From assembly GCF_000193205.1 (NCBI RefSeq), contig NC_015278.1:992001-1056000 (forward strand): 64,000 nt of DNA, written 5' to 3'. A model generated the notes under the pieces. The model worked only from the letters and a program-made list of their open reading frames with translations. It was not told the origin of the DNA and searched no databases. The stretch comes from Aerococcus sp. Group 1 (GTDB lineage: Bacteria; Bacillota; Bacilli; Lactobacillales; Aerococcaceae). Below are positions 56,162-64,000 of the stretch, in pieces (the stretch's first letter is position 1; every line of letters starts with the position of its first letter). The position numbers and the translations under genes are program-made.

Positions 56162-56851
56162 ATGTCAGAAGTAAAAATTGCACCATCGTTAATGTGTATG
56201 GATTTAAGTAAATTTAATGAACAAATTACTTTTTTAAATCAAAATGTTGATTCGTACCATGTGGATATTATGGATGGCCATTTCGTACCTAATATTACTT
56301 TGTCGCCGTGGTTTATTGAAGAAGTGAAAAAAGTTAGTGACGTTCCGATTTCTAGTCATTTAATGGTTAATGATATGTCATTTTGGGTTAAAAAAATGAT
56401 TAATTTAAACTGTGATTGGATCTGTATGCATGTTGAACGCTTAAATGGATTAGCCTTTCGTCTCATCGATCAAATTCATGATGCCGGTTTAAAGGCGGGT
56501 GTGGTTTTAAATCCAGAAACTGCTATTGAAAGTATCTATCCATATATTGATTTAGTTGATAAAGTGACCATAATGACAGTCGACCCTGGATTTGCCGGGC
56601 AGCGTTTTCTTCCTGTAGCTCTAGAAAAAATTAAACAATTAAAAGAGTTAAAAGAAAAGTATAATTATAATTATGTCATCGAAGTCGACGGGTCCTGTAA
56701 TGAAAAAACATTTAAAGTGATCAAAGAATCAGGAACTGAAAGCTTTATTGTAGGCAATAGTGGCCTATTCAATTTAGCAGGAGATATCGATGAAGCCTGG
56801 CAAAGCATGGTTGAGAAATTTGAGAAAGAAACTGGCTGTCAAATTAAATAG
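56162..56851 (+). CDS. alsE: D-allulose-6-phosphate 3-epimerase (AlsE-like)
   Basis: A 229-residue TIM-barrel epimerase. It resembles AlsE over its length: KIAPSLMCMDLSKFNEQI, YHVDIMDGHFVPNITLSPW, TIMTVDPGFAGQRF, VIEVDGSCNEKTF, GNSGLFN, IDEAW. The ordinary ribulose-phosphate epimerase has slightly different signatures, so allulose-6-P to fructose-6-P conversion fits better. The active metal-binding His and Asp are present. Last gene of the PTS operon; it would feed the imported sugar into glycolysis. Ribosome site GAGGAGAGATAAAC. Confidence 0.87.
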   Translation: MSEVKIAPSLMCMDLSKFNEQITFLNQNVDSYHVDIMDGHFVPNITLSPWFIEEVKKVSDVPISSHLMVNDMSFWVKKMINLNCDWICMHVERLNGLAFRLIDQIHDAGLKAGVVLNPETAIESIYPYIDLVDKVTIMTVDPGFAGQRFLPVALEKIKQLKELKEKYNYNYVIEVDGSCNEKTFKVIKESGTESFIVGNSGLFNLAGDIDEAWQSMVEKFEKETGCQIK

Positions 56852-56869
56852 TTCTTTTTTACAAATCAG

Positions 56870-56898
56870 TTGACATTTTTAAAACAATTAGGTAATCT
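56870..56898 (+). promoter_or_regulatory. Promoter of the hisS-aspS T-box transcript
   Basis: TTGACA (56870-56875), a 17-base spacer and TAATCT (56893-56898). Confidence 0.78.
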
Positions 56899-56904
56899 TA
56901 CTAA

Positions 56905-57131
56905 GGAATACCTATGATGGGGATGCAAGTAAAGCATTAGATAAGTGTGGTTTAGAGAGAGTGATAGTTGCTGAAAGTCACTTCGTACACTTTTAGACAA
57001 CCCCTGAGGTGGATAGTGCAAAGCTATTCCGTTATCGCGCGTTAGTCGACAAGGGTAGTAAGACTACTAAACTAAGGTGGTACCACGATTGTCATCGTCC
57101 TTATTTCTGAACAGAAATAGGGACGTTTTTT
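56905..57131 (+). promoter_or_regulatory. T-box riboswitch, aspartate specifier
   Basis: A tRNA-sensing leader before hisS-aspS. AGAGAGAGTGA forms the AG-rich stem I. The helix AAGTGT/ACACTT is followed by TTA-GAC-AA and then CCCC pairing with GGGG, placing GAC (56996-56998) in the specifier position, the Asp codon. The T-box sequence is AAGGTGGTACCACG at 57074-57087. The terminator CGTCC-TTATTTCTG/CAGAAATAGGGACG with T6 ends it. So aspartyl-tRNA charging appears to control both synthetases. A His specifier (CAC) is also present nearby at 56988-56990 but lies inside the helix. Confidence 0.9.
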
Positions 57132-57161
57132 ATTACCACTAAATATAAAAGGAGGCAGGAT

Positions 57162-58460
57162 ATGATTCAAAAACCTAAAGGGACTGTGGATATTTTACCG
57201 GGTCAAGTTGAAATTTGGCAAGCAATTGAAAAAACAGCCCGAGATATTATGGCTAAATATCGCTTTAATGAAATTCGCACGCCCATGTTTGAATCTTATG
57301 ATCTTTTTGCTCGTGGTGTAGGAGAAACAACCGACGTCGTCACTAAAGAAATGTATGATTTCTATGATAAAGGTGACCGTCATATTGCTTTGAAACCTGA
57401 AGGGACAGCACCCATTGTGCGGGCCTTTATTGAAAATAAACTGTATGGCCCTGAACACATTAAGCCTTATAAGGTCTATTACATTAGTCCCATGTTTCGT
57501 TATGAGCGTCCCCAAGGTGGCCGGCAACGTCAATTTCATCAGCTAGGGGTTGAGGTTTTTGATGGGAAAACCGCCCTTAGTGATGTGGAAACCATTGCTC
57601 TAGCTTGGGAAATTCTTGAAAGTCTTGGAGTTAAAGACTTGAAATTAGTGATTAATTCCTTAGGCGATAATGAAGCCCGTTTAAACTACCGTGAAGCCTT
57701 AATTAATTACTTAAAACCTTTTGAAGAGGAATTGAGCGAAGATTCTAAGACTCGTCTTTATCAAAATCCTTTGCGCGTGCTTGATAGTAAGGACCCCAAG
57801 GATAAGGAAATTGTTAAAGATGCGCCCAACATTCTTGATTATTTATCAGAAGCTTCTAAAGAACGTTTTGAACAAGTCCAAAGCTTATTAGCATCCCTTA
57901 ATATTCCTTATCAAATTGACTCTAATATGGTTCGCGGTCTCGATTATTACCAAGATACTATTTTTGAAATTATGACTAATAGTGAAGTCTTTGGCGCGGA
58001 AACTACCATTTGTGGTGGGGGTTCATATTCCGGACTAGTGAAAGAACTTTCCGAAGGTCGTGAAGATGTGCCGGGATTCGGTTTTGCGATTGGGATGGAA
58101 CGCTTGATTTTATTACTGGAAGCACAAAAATCAGATTTAGCAGTTGAAAATCCTCTCGATATCTATATGGTTACCATTGGGCAAAGCGTTGTGAGTCAAG
58201 CTTTACAAATTGTTCAAGCCTTAAGACGTCAAGGCTTAAATGTAGAATTTGACCTCAACCAACGTAAGCCTAAGAAACAATTCCGTGATGCAGACCGCCA
58301 TGGTGCCGCCTATACATTAACCTTGGGCGAAAGCGAACTAGCGGAAAAAAATATTAATGTGAAGAATATGACTTCTGGTCAAGAGCGTCATTTCGCTATT
58401 GATGATGTGATTGAACACTTTGACCAGGTAAAAGAAGCAATGAAAGAAGGAAATGATTAA
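57162..58460 (+). CDS. hisS: Histidyl-tRNA synthetase
   Basis: A 432-residue class II synthetase. Motif 1 region FNEIRTPMFESYDLF, motif 2 YYISPMFRYERPQGGRQRQFHQLG, the His-specific VRGLDYYQDTIFEI and motif 3 GFGFAIGMERLI are present. A C-terminal anticodon domain ends it. Start ATG follows AAAAGGAGGCAGGAT. Its stop overlaps the aspS start (TAATG). Confidence 0.97.
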   Translation: MIQKPKGTVDILPGQVEIWQAIEKTARDIMAKYRFNEIRTPMFESYDLFARGVGETTDVVTKEMYDFYDKGDRHIALKPEGTAPIVRAFIENKLYGPEHIKPYKVYYISPMFRYERPQGGRQRQFHQLGVEVFDGKTALSDVETIALAWEILESLGVKDLKLVINSLGDNEARLNYREALINYLKPFEEELSEDSKTRLYQNPLRVLDSKDPKDKEIVKDAPNILDYLSEASKERFEQVQSLLASLNIPYQIDSNMVRGLDYYQDTIFEIMTNSEVFGAETTICGGGSYSGLVKELSEGREDVPGFGFAIGMERLILLLEAQKSDLAVENPLDIYMVTIGQSVVSQALQIVQALRRQGLNVEFDLNQRKPKKQFRDADRHGAAYTLTLGESELAEKNINVKNMTSGQERHFAIDDVIEHFDQVKEAMKEGND

Positions 58461-60229
58461 TGAAAAGAACAAATTATTGTGGCCTCGTTTCTAATGAAAT
58501 GATCGGCCAAGAAGTGACCTTAAAAGGATGGGTACAACGTCGTCGTGACTTAGGTGGAGTTATCTTTGTTGATATGCGTGACCGCGAAGGCTTTGTCCAA
58601 GTAGTATTTAATGAAGCTAACCTAGGTGACCATTTTAACCGGGCAGAAAAACTACGTTCTGAATACGTTATTGAAGTTCAAGGCCAAGTTGTCGCTCGGG
58701 CAGAAGGGGAAATTAACCCAAAAATAAAAAATGGGGATATTGAAGTGATGGCCAGTGATTTGACCATTCTCAATCGTGCTAAAACACCACCGTTCCCAGT
58801 GGAAGATACTATCGATGTTAATGAAGATAAACGGATGCAATACCGTTATATCGACTTACGCCGTCAAAGAATGCAAGATAATATCCGTTTACGGTCTCAA
58901 GTGACCCACGCCATTCGTTCATTCTTAGACCAAGATGGCTTTTTAGATATTGAAACACCTTACTTATCAAAATCAACTCCAGAAGGGGCGCGTGACTATT
59001 TAGTTCCTTCCCGGGTTCATCCAGGTGAATTCTATGCCTTACCTCAATCCCCACAATTGTTAAAACAACTTTTAATGGCTAGTGGCTTTGACCGCTATTA
59101 TCAAATTGTGCGTTGTTTTAGAGATGAGGACCTGCGTGGGGACCGCCAACCTGAATTTACCCAGGTCGACTTAGAAACCAGCTTCCTGAGCCAAGAAGAA
59201 ATTCGGGATATCGTCGAAAACATGTTAAAAGCAGTCATGAAACAAGTTAAAGGCCTTGACATGACAGAAGATTTCCCAGTGATTTCTTATGATGAAGCCA
59301 TGAGCCGCTATGGTTCTGATAAACCTGATACTCGCTTTGGCTTAGAATTGGTTGATTTATCAGATATCGTTGATCAATATGATTTTAAGGTCTTCAATAT
59401 GGCCATTGAAAATGGGGGAATTGTTAAGGGAATTAACATTAAAGGAGCTGCTGATCAATACTCAAGAAAAGATCTTGATGGCTTGACTCCTTACACTAAG
59501 CCATTTGGATCAAAAGGGATCGCTTGGATTAAAGTGACTGAAGATGGGCTAACTGGACCAATTGGTAAATTCTTTAAAGAAAAACCACAGCCATTAATGG
59601 AACGGATGAACGCTGAAGCTGGCGATATTTTAGTCTTCTCTGCTGACCAAGCCTCGGTAGTTAATGCCTCATTAGGGGAAGTTCGCATAAAATTTGGTCG
59701 CGAATTAGACTTGATGGATAATAATCAATTTAATTTCCTCTGGGTAGTTGACTGGCCTTTATTAGAATATAATGCTGATGAAAAACGCTATACTGCCATG
59801 CACCACCCCTTCACTATGCCAAACGAAGAAGACCTTGACCGTTTAGAAAGCGAACCTGAATCTGTCTATTCCCAAGCCTATGATATTGTCTTGAATGGTT
59901 ATGAAATTGGTGGGGGTTCGATCCGTATTCACCAAAAAGAGGTTCAATTAGCTATGCTAAAAGCTTTAGGTTTCTCAGAGGAAAAAGCTAACCAACAATT
60001 TGGATTCTTATTAGATGCTTTGGATTATGGTTTCCCTCCTCATGGTGGTTTAGCGATTGGCTTAGACCGCTTAGTGATGCTCATAGCCGGAGAAGACAAT
60101 ATCCGTGAAGTGATGGCTTTTCCTAAGAATGGTCGTGCGGTGGATGTGCTCACCGATGCTCCAAGTCCTGTTTCTGACAAGCAATTGGATGAACTTAATT
60201 TAGAAGTGACTAAAATTGACCTTGACTAA
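58460..60229 (+). CDS. aspS: Aspartyl-tRNA synthetase
   Basis: A 589-residue bacterial-type AspRS. An OB-fold anticodon domain (GWVQRRRDLGGVIFVDMRDR) is followed by class II motif 2 FRDEDLRGDRQPEFTQVD, a GAD insertion domain and motif 3 HGGLAIGLDRLVMLIAG. The downstream overlap with hisS means both come from the T-box transcript. If no gatCAB-dependent pathway exists it charges only tRNA-Asp; this cannot be seen here. Confidence 0.97.
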   Translation: MKRTNYCGLVSNEMIGQEVTLKGWVQRRRDLGGVIFVDMRDREGFVQVVFNEANLGDHFNRAEKLRSEYVIEVQGQVVARAEGEINPKIKNGDIEVMASDLTILNRAKTPPFPVEDTIDVNEDKRMQYRYIDLRRQRMQDNIRLRSQVTHAIRSFLDQDGFLDIETPYLSKSTPEGARDYLVPSRVHPGEFYALPQSPQLLKQLLMASGFDRYYQIVRCFRDEDLRGDRQPEFTQVDLETSFLSQEEIRDIVENMLKAVMKQVKGLDMTEDFPVISYDEAMSRYGSDKPDTRFGLELVDLSDIVDQYDFKVFNMAIENGGIVKGINIKGAADQYSRKDLDGLTPYTKPFGSKGIAWIKVTEDGLTGPIGKFFKEKPQPLMERMNAEAGDILVFSADQASVVNASLGEVRIKFGRELDLMDNNQFNFLWVVDWPLLEYNADEKRYTAMHHPFTMPNEEDLDRLESEPESVYSQAYDIVLNGYEIGGGSIRIHQKEVQLAMLKALGFSEEKANQQFGFLLDALDYGFPPHGGLAIGLDRLVMLIAGEDNIREVMAFPKNGRAVDVLTDAPSPVSDKQLDELNLEVTKIDLD

Positions 60230-60304
60230 TCCCTGCTTGCAAGAAAATTCCTGATTAAGTAAGAAATAAATGTAACTTTTAGTCAGAGAGAAAAGGTGAG
60301 GAAA

Positions 60305-61329
60305 ATGAATAAAAAAAGCTGGATCGTTGTCATTGTGGCCGCACTAATCCTATTCTTTGGTGTCCAAAGTGCAGCTGTACGTGAGAAAGAAGCTGATTTG
60401 GATGATGCGATCTCAAATAAATTCTTTGCTAGTGATAAAACCATCGAAGAGGGCGATAGCAATTCTCAAATTGCCGTCCTCCAGGTCAATGGGACTATCG
60501 CTGATACGGGAGATCAAAACTCTTTGTTTTCAGCTAATCAAAGTTATGATCACCAAGGAACCCTGTCTGCTATTAAAAAATAAAAGAAGATAATAAAGTT
60601 AAAGCTTTACTTCTAGAAGTTGATTCCCCAGGTGGAGCCGTTTACGAGAGTGTTGAGCTCTACCGAGCTTTAAAGGACTTGAAGGAAAGTCGCCAAATTC
60701 CTATCTACGTCAGCATGAAATCCATGGCAGCTAGCGGGGGATATATGATTTCAATGGCTGCAGATAAGATCTTTGCTGATACTGAAACGACTACTGGGTC
60801 AATTGGTGTCATTCTTTCCACTTTTAATATCAGTAAATTACTAGAGGAACATGGTATTAAACCTGAAGTCTTTAAATCGGGAGACCATAAGGACCTATTA
60901 TCGATGTATAGAGACCCTAGTGATGAAGATCGGGAAATTATCAATAATATTTTAAAAGAATCCTATGATCGCTTTGTAAAAATTGTGGCCGAGGGCCGGG
61001 GAATGAATGAAGATGAAGTCCGTAAATTAGCTGACGGGCGCATTTATTCAGGCCAACAAGCCTTGGATAAGCACTTGATTGATGCCATTGGTTATCGTCA
61101 AGATGCTTTAGCGGCCTTAAAGGCTGACCACGATTTAGAGGGTAGCCGGGTTTACTTAGTAAGTACTGATGATGACCAACAACAATTTAGCAGTTTAATT
61201 CGTCGCTTTAGCCAAGCTATTCCTTTGAGTAAGTTATGGAAAGCAGATACACCAGCTAATGAAATTGAAGCGGTTAAGGAATTAACAGATCAAGCTCCAC
61301 GTCCATATTATCTCTACGGAGGTGAATAA
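60305..61329 (+). pseudogene. sppA: Signal peptide peptidase SppA (S49), frameshifted at an A6 run
   Basis: A membrane-bound serine protease of the SppA family that digests leftover signal peptides. The N-terminal anchor (SWIVVIVAALILFFGVQSAA) and the start of the protease domain are in one frame, which stops at 60583. The rest (VKALLLEVDSPGGAVYESVE, then catalytic MAASGGYMIS and ADGRIYSGQQALDKHLID) lies in the -1 frame. One more A in the A6 run at 60575-60580 reads AIKKIKEDNKVKAL and gives one intact protein of about 340 residues. ATG at 60305 follows AAAGGTGAGGAAA. The next gene (RDD) has the same defect. Confidence 0.87.
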
Positions 61330-61330
61330 G

Positions 61331-61944
61331 ATGTTTGGTAAAAAGAAAAAACAGATGATAAGCAAAATATTGATATTTCTGGTTTAAATGATGAACTTTA
61401 CCAAGGTAGCTTAGAAAATAAATCGGTTCCAGGAGAAGGCTATAAGACCACTTGTTTTCCTAGTTATTCTGAGTCAGTTGACCAATTGCCCCGCCAGGTT
61501 TATGGAGGCTTTTGGCAACGTTTATTGGCCTATTGCTTAGATTATCTATTTATTAGAGCCTTAGTAAGTATCCTTTTAGCACTTGCTAGTCTATTTTTAA
61601 GTAGAGACTTACTTGAACAAGGCGATTTAGTGAATTTCCTAGCGGTTAATTTTATCTGGGTTTTATACTTTACCTTGTCGACTTATCTCCTTAATGGACA
61701 AAGTTTAGGTAAATTTTTCTGTCGCTTAAGGGTTGTTAAGGCTGATGAAAGTCGCTTATCATTGGGAACCTGTCTGATACGTGAAGGTTTAGGGAAAGTC
61801 ATCCTGCGCCAGTTTCCAATTTTAGCCCTAGTTATTGTTTTCACGCCTAAACGCGAAAACTTTATCGACTTTTTTACCGACACACGGGTGCTTTCGCTCA
61901 GCCAAATGGACTTAATTAATTATCCGAGTCCCTCCAAAAGTTAA
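61331..61944 (+). CDS. RDD family membrane protein, apparent frameshift at an A6 run
   Basis: An RDD-domain protein, the usual partner of SppA (YteJ in Bacillus). ATG at 61331 begins MFGKKKKQMIS and stops within 20 codons. One more A in the A6 run at 61346-61351 reads MFGKKKKTDDKQNIDISGL, joining to the long frame ending at 61944, a 204-residue protein. The RDD core is visible as YGGFWQRLLAYCLDYLFIRAL, and two more membrane helices follow, with YLLNGQSLGKFFCRLRVV. A transport role has been suggested for the family but is not settled. It begins 1 base after the sppA stop. Confidence 0.82.
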
Positions 61945-62013
61945 GTTATTGGAAGTATACCAATCATAGTGATTAGCAAGTGTGTCATTAATTCACTCCT
62001 TATGGGATTATAC

Positions 62014-62049
62014 AAAAGAGGTTGCGATGTATCGGTCGCAACCTCTTTT
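62014..62049. terminator. Bidirectional terminator
   Basis: AAAAGAGGTTGCGA and TCGCAACCTCTTTT form a 14-base perfect stem between the convergent RDD and PPDK regulator genes. Confidence 0.92.
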
Positions 62050-62088
62050 CAATTTTTTTAAGTATATTTGCCTAGAAAATTTGTCACC

Positions 62089-62916
62089 TTATTTTTGTTG
62101 GGGCTTGAAGTTCATGAACATAAGAATGAGGGTAGCTGTTTCTTCAATGCTACGGTCGGCAACATTGATAATAGGACATTGCAGACGCTCATATACCTCA
62201 TTGGCATAGGCTAGTTCTTTTTCTATGCGGTCATCGGCGCTATAAAGCCCTGATTCATCCACCCCATAGCTACGCATGCGTTCACGACGAAATTTATTTA
62301 GTACATTAATATCATTGGTGAGGCCGATTATTTTATTGGATTCAATTTTAAAAATTTCTTCAGGTAATTGTGCTTCTGGGACTAAAGGTAAATTAGCCAC
62401 CTTATAACCTTGGAAGGCCAGATAGATACTTAGGGGAGTCTTACTGGTACGCGAAATGCCTAATAGAACGATATCTGCTTCCTCAAAACGGTTAGGGTAA
62501 CGCCCATCATCATTTTGAACCGCAAATTCAAGGGCTTGAATACGTTTATAGTATTGGTCATTTAATTTGTGACGCTGTCCAGGCTTTTGGGTAGAAGGAG
62601 TACCAGATTCTTCACCAATCAGTTCAATAATGGGATGAAGGACGTTATAATAAAAAAGCCCATGATCTTGACAAAAGCGATCAGCGGTTTGGTGAAGGTC
62701 TTCTTTAACAAAGCTCACTACTACATGGGCTTGATTGTTTTTAGCTGCTTCCAGAACAGGGATCAGCGAGTCCTCATGAAGAATGAAAGGAAAGCTCTTT
62801 ATATTGATTTCAACATCAGGAAACTGTACCATTACACTATCTAAGAGATCGGTTGTTAATTGGCCGACTGCATCAGATAGTAAATAAAAATCTTTAATTT
62901 GTTTTTCTTCAGTCAT
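62089..62916 (-). CDS. Pyruvate, phosphate dikinase regulatory protein (DUF299 kinase/pyrophosphorylase)
   Basis: A 275-residue bifunctional enzyme that phosphorylates and dephosphorylates PPDK (or PEP synthase), controlling the pyruvate-PEP step. The nucleotide motif LLGISRTSKTPLSIYLA is clear. A conserved N-terminal segment YLLSDAVGQLTTDLL is also present. The ATG at 62916 follows AGGATGTGTAATA; an ATG eight codons earlier overlaps this. No PPDK gene is in the window. It is divergent from the Fur-family gene. Confidence 0.93.
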   Translation of the reverse strand: MTEEKQIKDFYLLSDAVGQLTTDLLDSVMVQFPDVEINIKSFPFILHEDSLIPVLEAAKNNQAHVVVSFVKEDLHQTADRFCQDHGLFYYNVLHPIIELIGEESGTPSTQKPGQRHKLNDQYYKRIQALEFAVQNDDGRYPNRFEEADIVLLGISRTSKTPLSIYLAFQGYKVANLPLVPEAQLPEEIFKIESNKIIGLTNDINVLNKFRRERMRSYGVDESGLYSADDRIEKELAYANEVYERLQCPIINVADRSIEETATLILMFMNFKPQQK

Positions 62917-62955
62917 TATTACACATCCTATTTCATCCATTATGTTTTAAAACAA

Positions 62956-62992
62956 ATTATAACATGGCCATAAAGCAATTGCATGCTATAAT
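62956..62992. promoter_or_regulatory. Divergent extended -10 promoters
   Basis: TATAAT with TGT (minus strand, 62956-62961) for the PPDK regulator and TATAAT with TGC (plus strand, 62987-62992) for the Fur-family gene. Confidence 0.6.
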
Positions 62993-63015
62993 AAATTAAA
63001 TTGGGAGGGGTCTCT

Positions 63016-63459
63016 ATGTCTGAATTTGTAAAAAATGCTATGAACCAATTAAATGATTTAGGCTATAAGTATACGCAAAGACGGGCGGATATGTTAGCGG
63101 TTTTTGACCAAGATATTAATCATTTTAAATCAGCCAAGGATGTCCAACAAGCCATGAAAAAGGACCATCCTAATATAAGTTTTGATACAATTTACAGGAA
63201 TTTGCGCTTATTTACTGATTATGATCTATTAGAAGAAAATGAAATTGATGGGGAGATGGTATTCCGTCAACATTGTGATCCTATCTTAGGCCACCACCAT
63301 CACTTCGTATGTAACCACTGCGGAAAAACCGTTCCCGTTCGTTTAGGTGATTTATCCTACTATAGCCAACAGCTTCCTGGCTATGAAATTAACGGGCATA
63401 GTTTTCAACTTTTTGGGCTCTGTCCTGAATGCTTAGCTGAAAGCAAAAGGCAGTCTTAA
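63016..63459 (+). CDS. Fur-family metalloregulator
   Basis: A 147-residue Fur/PerR/Zur-type regulator. The winged helix includes YTQRRADMLAVF and SFDTIYRNLRLF. Metal ligands are seen in HCDPILGHHHHFVCNHCGK and the second CPEC near the end, so structural zinc (two CxxC pairs) is present. Whether it senses Fe, Zn or peroxide is not certain; the run of four histidines resembles Zur/Fur types. ATG at 63016 follows GGGAGGGG. A strong terminator follows. Confidence 0.9.
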   Translation: MSEFVKNAMNQLNDLGYKYTQRRADMLAVFDQDINHFKSAKDVQQAMKKDHPNISFDTIYRNLRLFTDYDLLEENEIDGEMVFRQHCDPILGHHHHFVCNHCGKTVPVRLGDLSYYSQQLPGYEINGHSFQLFGLCPECLAESKRQS

Positions 63460-63470
63460 TAAAGCATAAG

Positions 63471-63549
63471 AAAAACTCAGTCTCTTATCAGACTCTCTGC
63501 CAGTCAAGGTAGAAAAATTGATAAGAGACTGAGTTTTTTGGTTAATTCT
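63471..63549. terminator. Long bidirectional terminator
   Basis: AAAAACTCAGTCTCTTATCA pairs with TGATAAGAGACTGAGTTTTTT (63529-63549) over 20 bases, between the Fur-family gene and the convergent permease gene. Confidence 0.9.
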
Positions 63550-63574
63550 AGTAGTGATAGTTTTTTGGGAGACT

Positions 63575-64000
63575 TTAGGCTAAGGTTGTTTGATCCGTTT
63601 CTTTAGGACGATAAAGTTTGCGGGCAATAATTGGAGTAATAATCGAGCTGATAACTACCCCAAAAGCAATTTGAGCAGTAGCCGAGGCGACAAATTCTTG
63701 ATAGCTTGGAATCAATGAACCAATAATAGCAGGAACGGAAACAGACATCCCAGCAATTGAAGACATAGCTAAGGAGGTGACCCCATCTTCTTTTAAAAGG
63801 TAACGTTCAACTAAGACCATGATAAGAACCATAGGAATATAGAAGAGAATGGTTAAGAGCACCCCTTGTGGCCCCGCTTTGATGGCGTCGATTAAATTAA
63901 TGTTAGCCCCAAAAGCAAAGCCCATGAAGGGGAGGGTAATTGCTGCTCCTGGTGCTAGATAATCCCGCATTTTAGGGTCTAAATTGCCTAGTACCGCTCC
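63575..64000 (-). CDS. kdgT: 2-keto-3-deoxygluconate permease family transporter, C-terminal part
   Basis: The C-terminal part of a KdgT-family transporter; the frame is open to the end of the window. Seen are AITLPFMGFAFGANINLIDAI, YIPMVLIMVLVERYLLKEDG and MSVSVPAIIGSLIPSYQEF, with at least four helices. In other bacteria this imports 2-keto-3-deoxygluconate from pectin degradation, but homologues in lactic acid bacteria are poorly characterised. About 140 residues are inside the window. Confidence 0.82.
   Translation of the reverse strand, partial: GAVLGNLDPKMRDYLAPGAAITLPFMGFAFGANINLIDAIKAGPQGVLLTILFYIPMVLIMVLVERYLLKEDGVTSLAMSSIAGMSVSVPAIIGSLIPSYQEFVASATAQIAFGVVISSIITPIIARKLYRPKETDQTTLA

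Overview
The window is a gene-dense, low-GC stretch of a Firmicutes chromosome, most likely order Lactobacillales. The order rarA, cysteine desulfurase, mnmA, recD2, alaS, ireB, ruvX, DUF1292, mltG, greA matches the block known from Bacillus and lactic acid bacteria. The FabK-type fatty-acid operon, the DUF1831 and DUF3013 genes, GpsB, class B RNase P RNA and two T-box leaders agree with this. Aerococcaceae is my best guess at family level, but that is inference and not proven by the sequence.

Layout. 1-2.6 kb: end of a glycerol facilitator gene, a universal stress protein, a structured RNA with its own terminator (6S-like candidate) and rarA. 2.7-15.4 kb: the conserved tRNA-thiolation, recombination and alaS block, with a formate/nitrite-type transporter and an Ala-specific T-box before alaS. 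15.4-19.2 kb: a 620-base gene-free stretch, a frameshifted brnQ, a coiled-coil membrane protein and an HTH/DUF2187 protein. 19.3-28.9 kb: a complete type II fatty-acid synthesis operon (fabH-acpP-fabK-fabD-fabG-fabF-accB-fabZ-accC-accD-accA) with a terminator hairpin between fabK and fabD. 29-36 kb: an unknown gene overlapping an RNase H-like gene, then a flavin cluster: a triple FMN-binding/PAS protein, a TetR regulator, an MscS channel and a FAD/FMN reductase. 36-42 kb: a YkvI-like transporter, a cytoplasmic alpha-amylase, an inositol-phosphatase-like enzyme, and a UreI/AmiS channel gene interrupted by an IS3-family element. 42-49 kb: an RlmL-like methyltransferase, rnpB, gpsB, a DUF3013 gene, prmA, rel and dtd. 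49-57 kb: a degenerate IS110-family element, a long palindromic element, a cell-wall amidase and a fructose-family PTS operon ending in an allulose-6-phosphate epimerase, with a cre site at its promoter. 57-64 kb: an Asp-specific T-box with hisS-aspS, a broken sppA with an RDD gene, the PPDK regulator, a Fur-family regulator and the end of a KdgT-type permease.

The most striking overall feature is that eight genes (mltG, brnQ, fabD, the FMN/PAS gene, the amidase gene, the PRD regulator gene, sppA and the RDD gene) are each out of frame by exactly one base at an A or T run of 6-7. fabD, and probably mltG, should be needed by the cell. The likeliest causes are run-length sequencing errors or real slippage/phase variation; other A6/A7 runs in mnmA, recD2 and alaS are in frame. 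The most interesting functional candidate is the flavin cluster at 30.5-36 kb. No CRISPR array, tRNA or rRNA gene was found.
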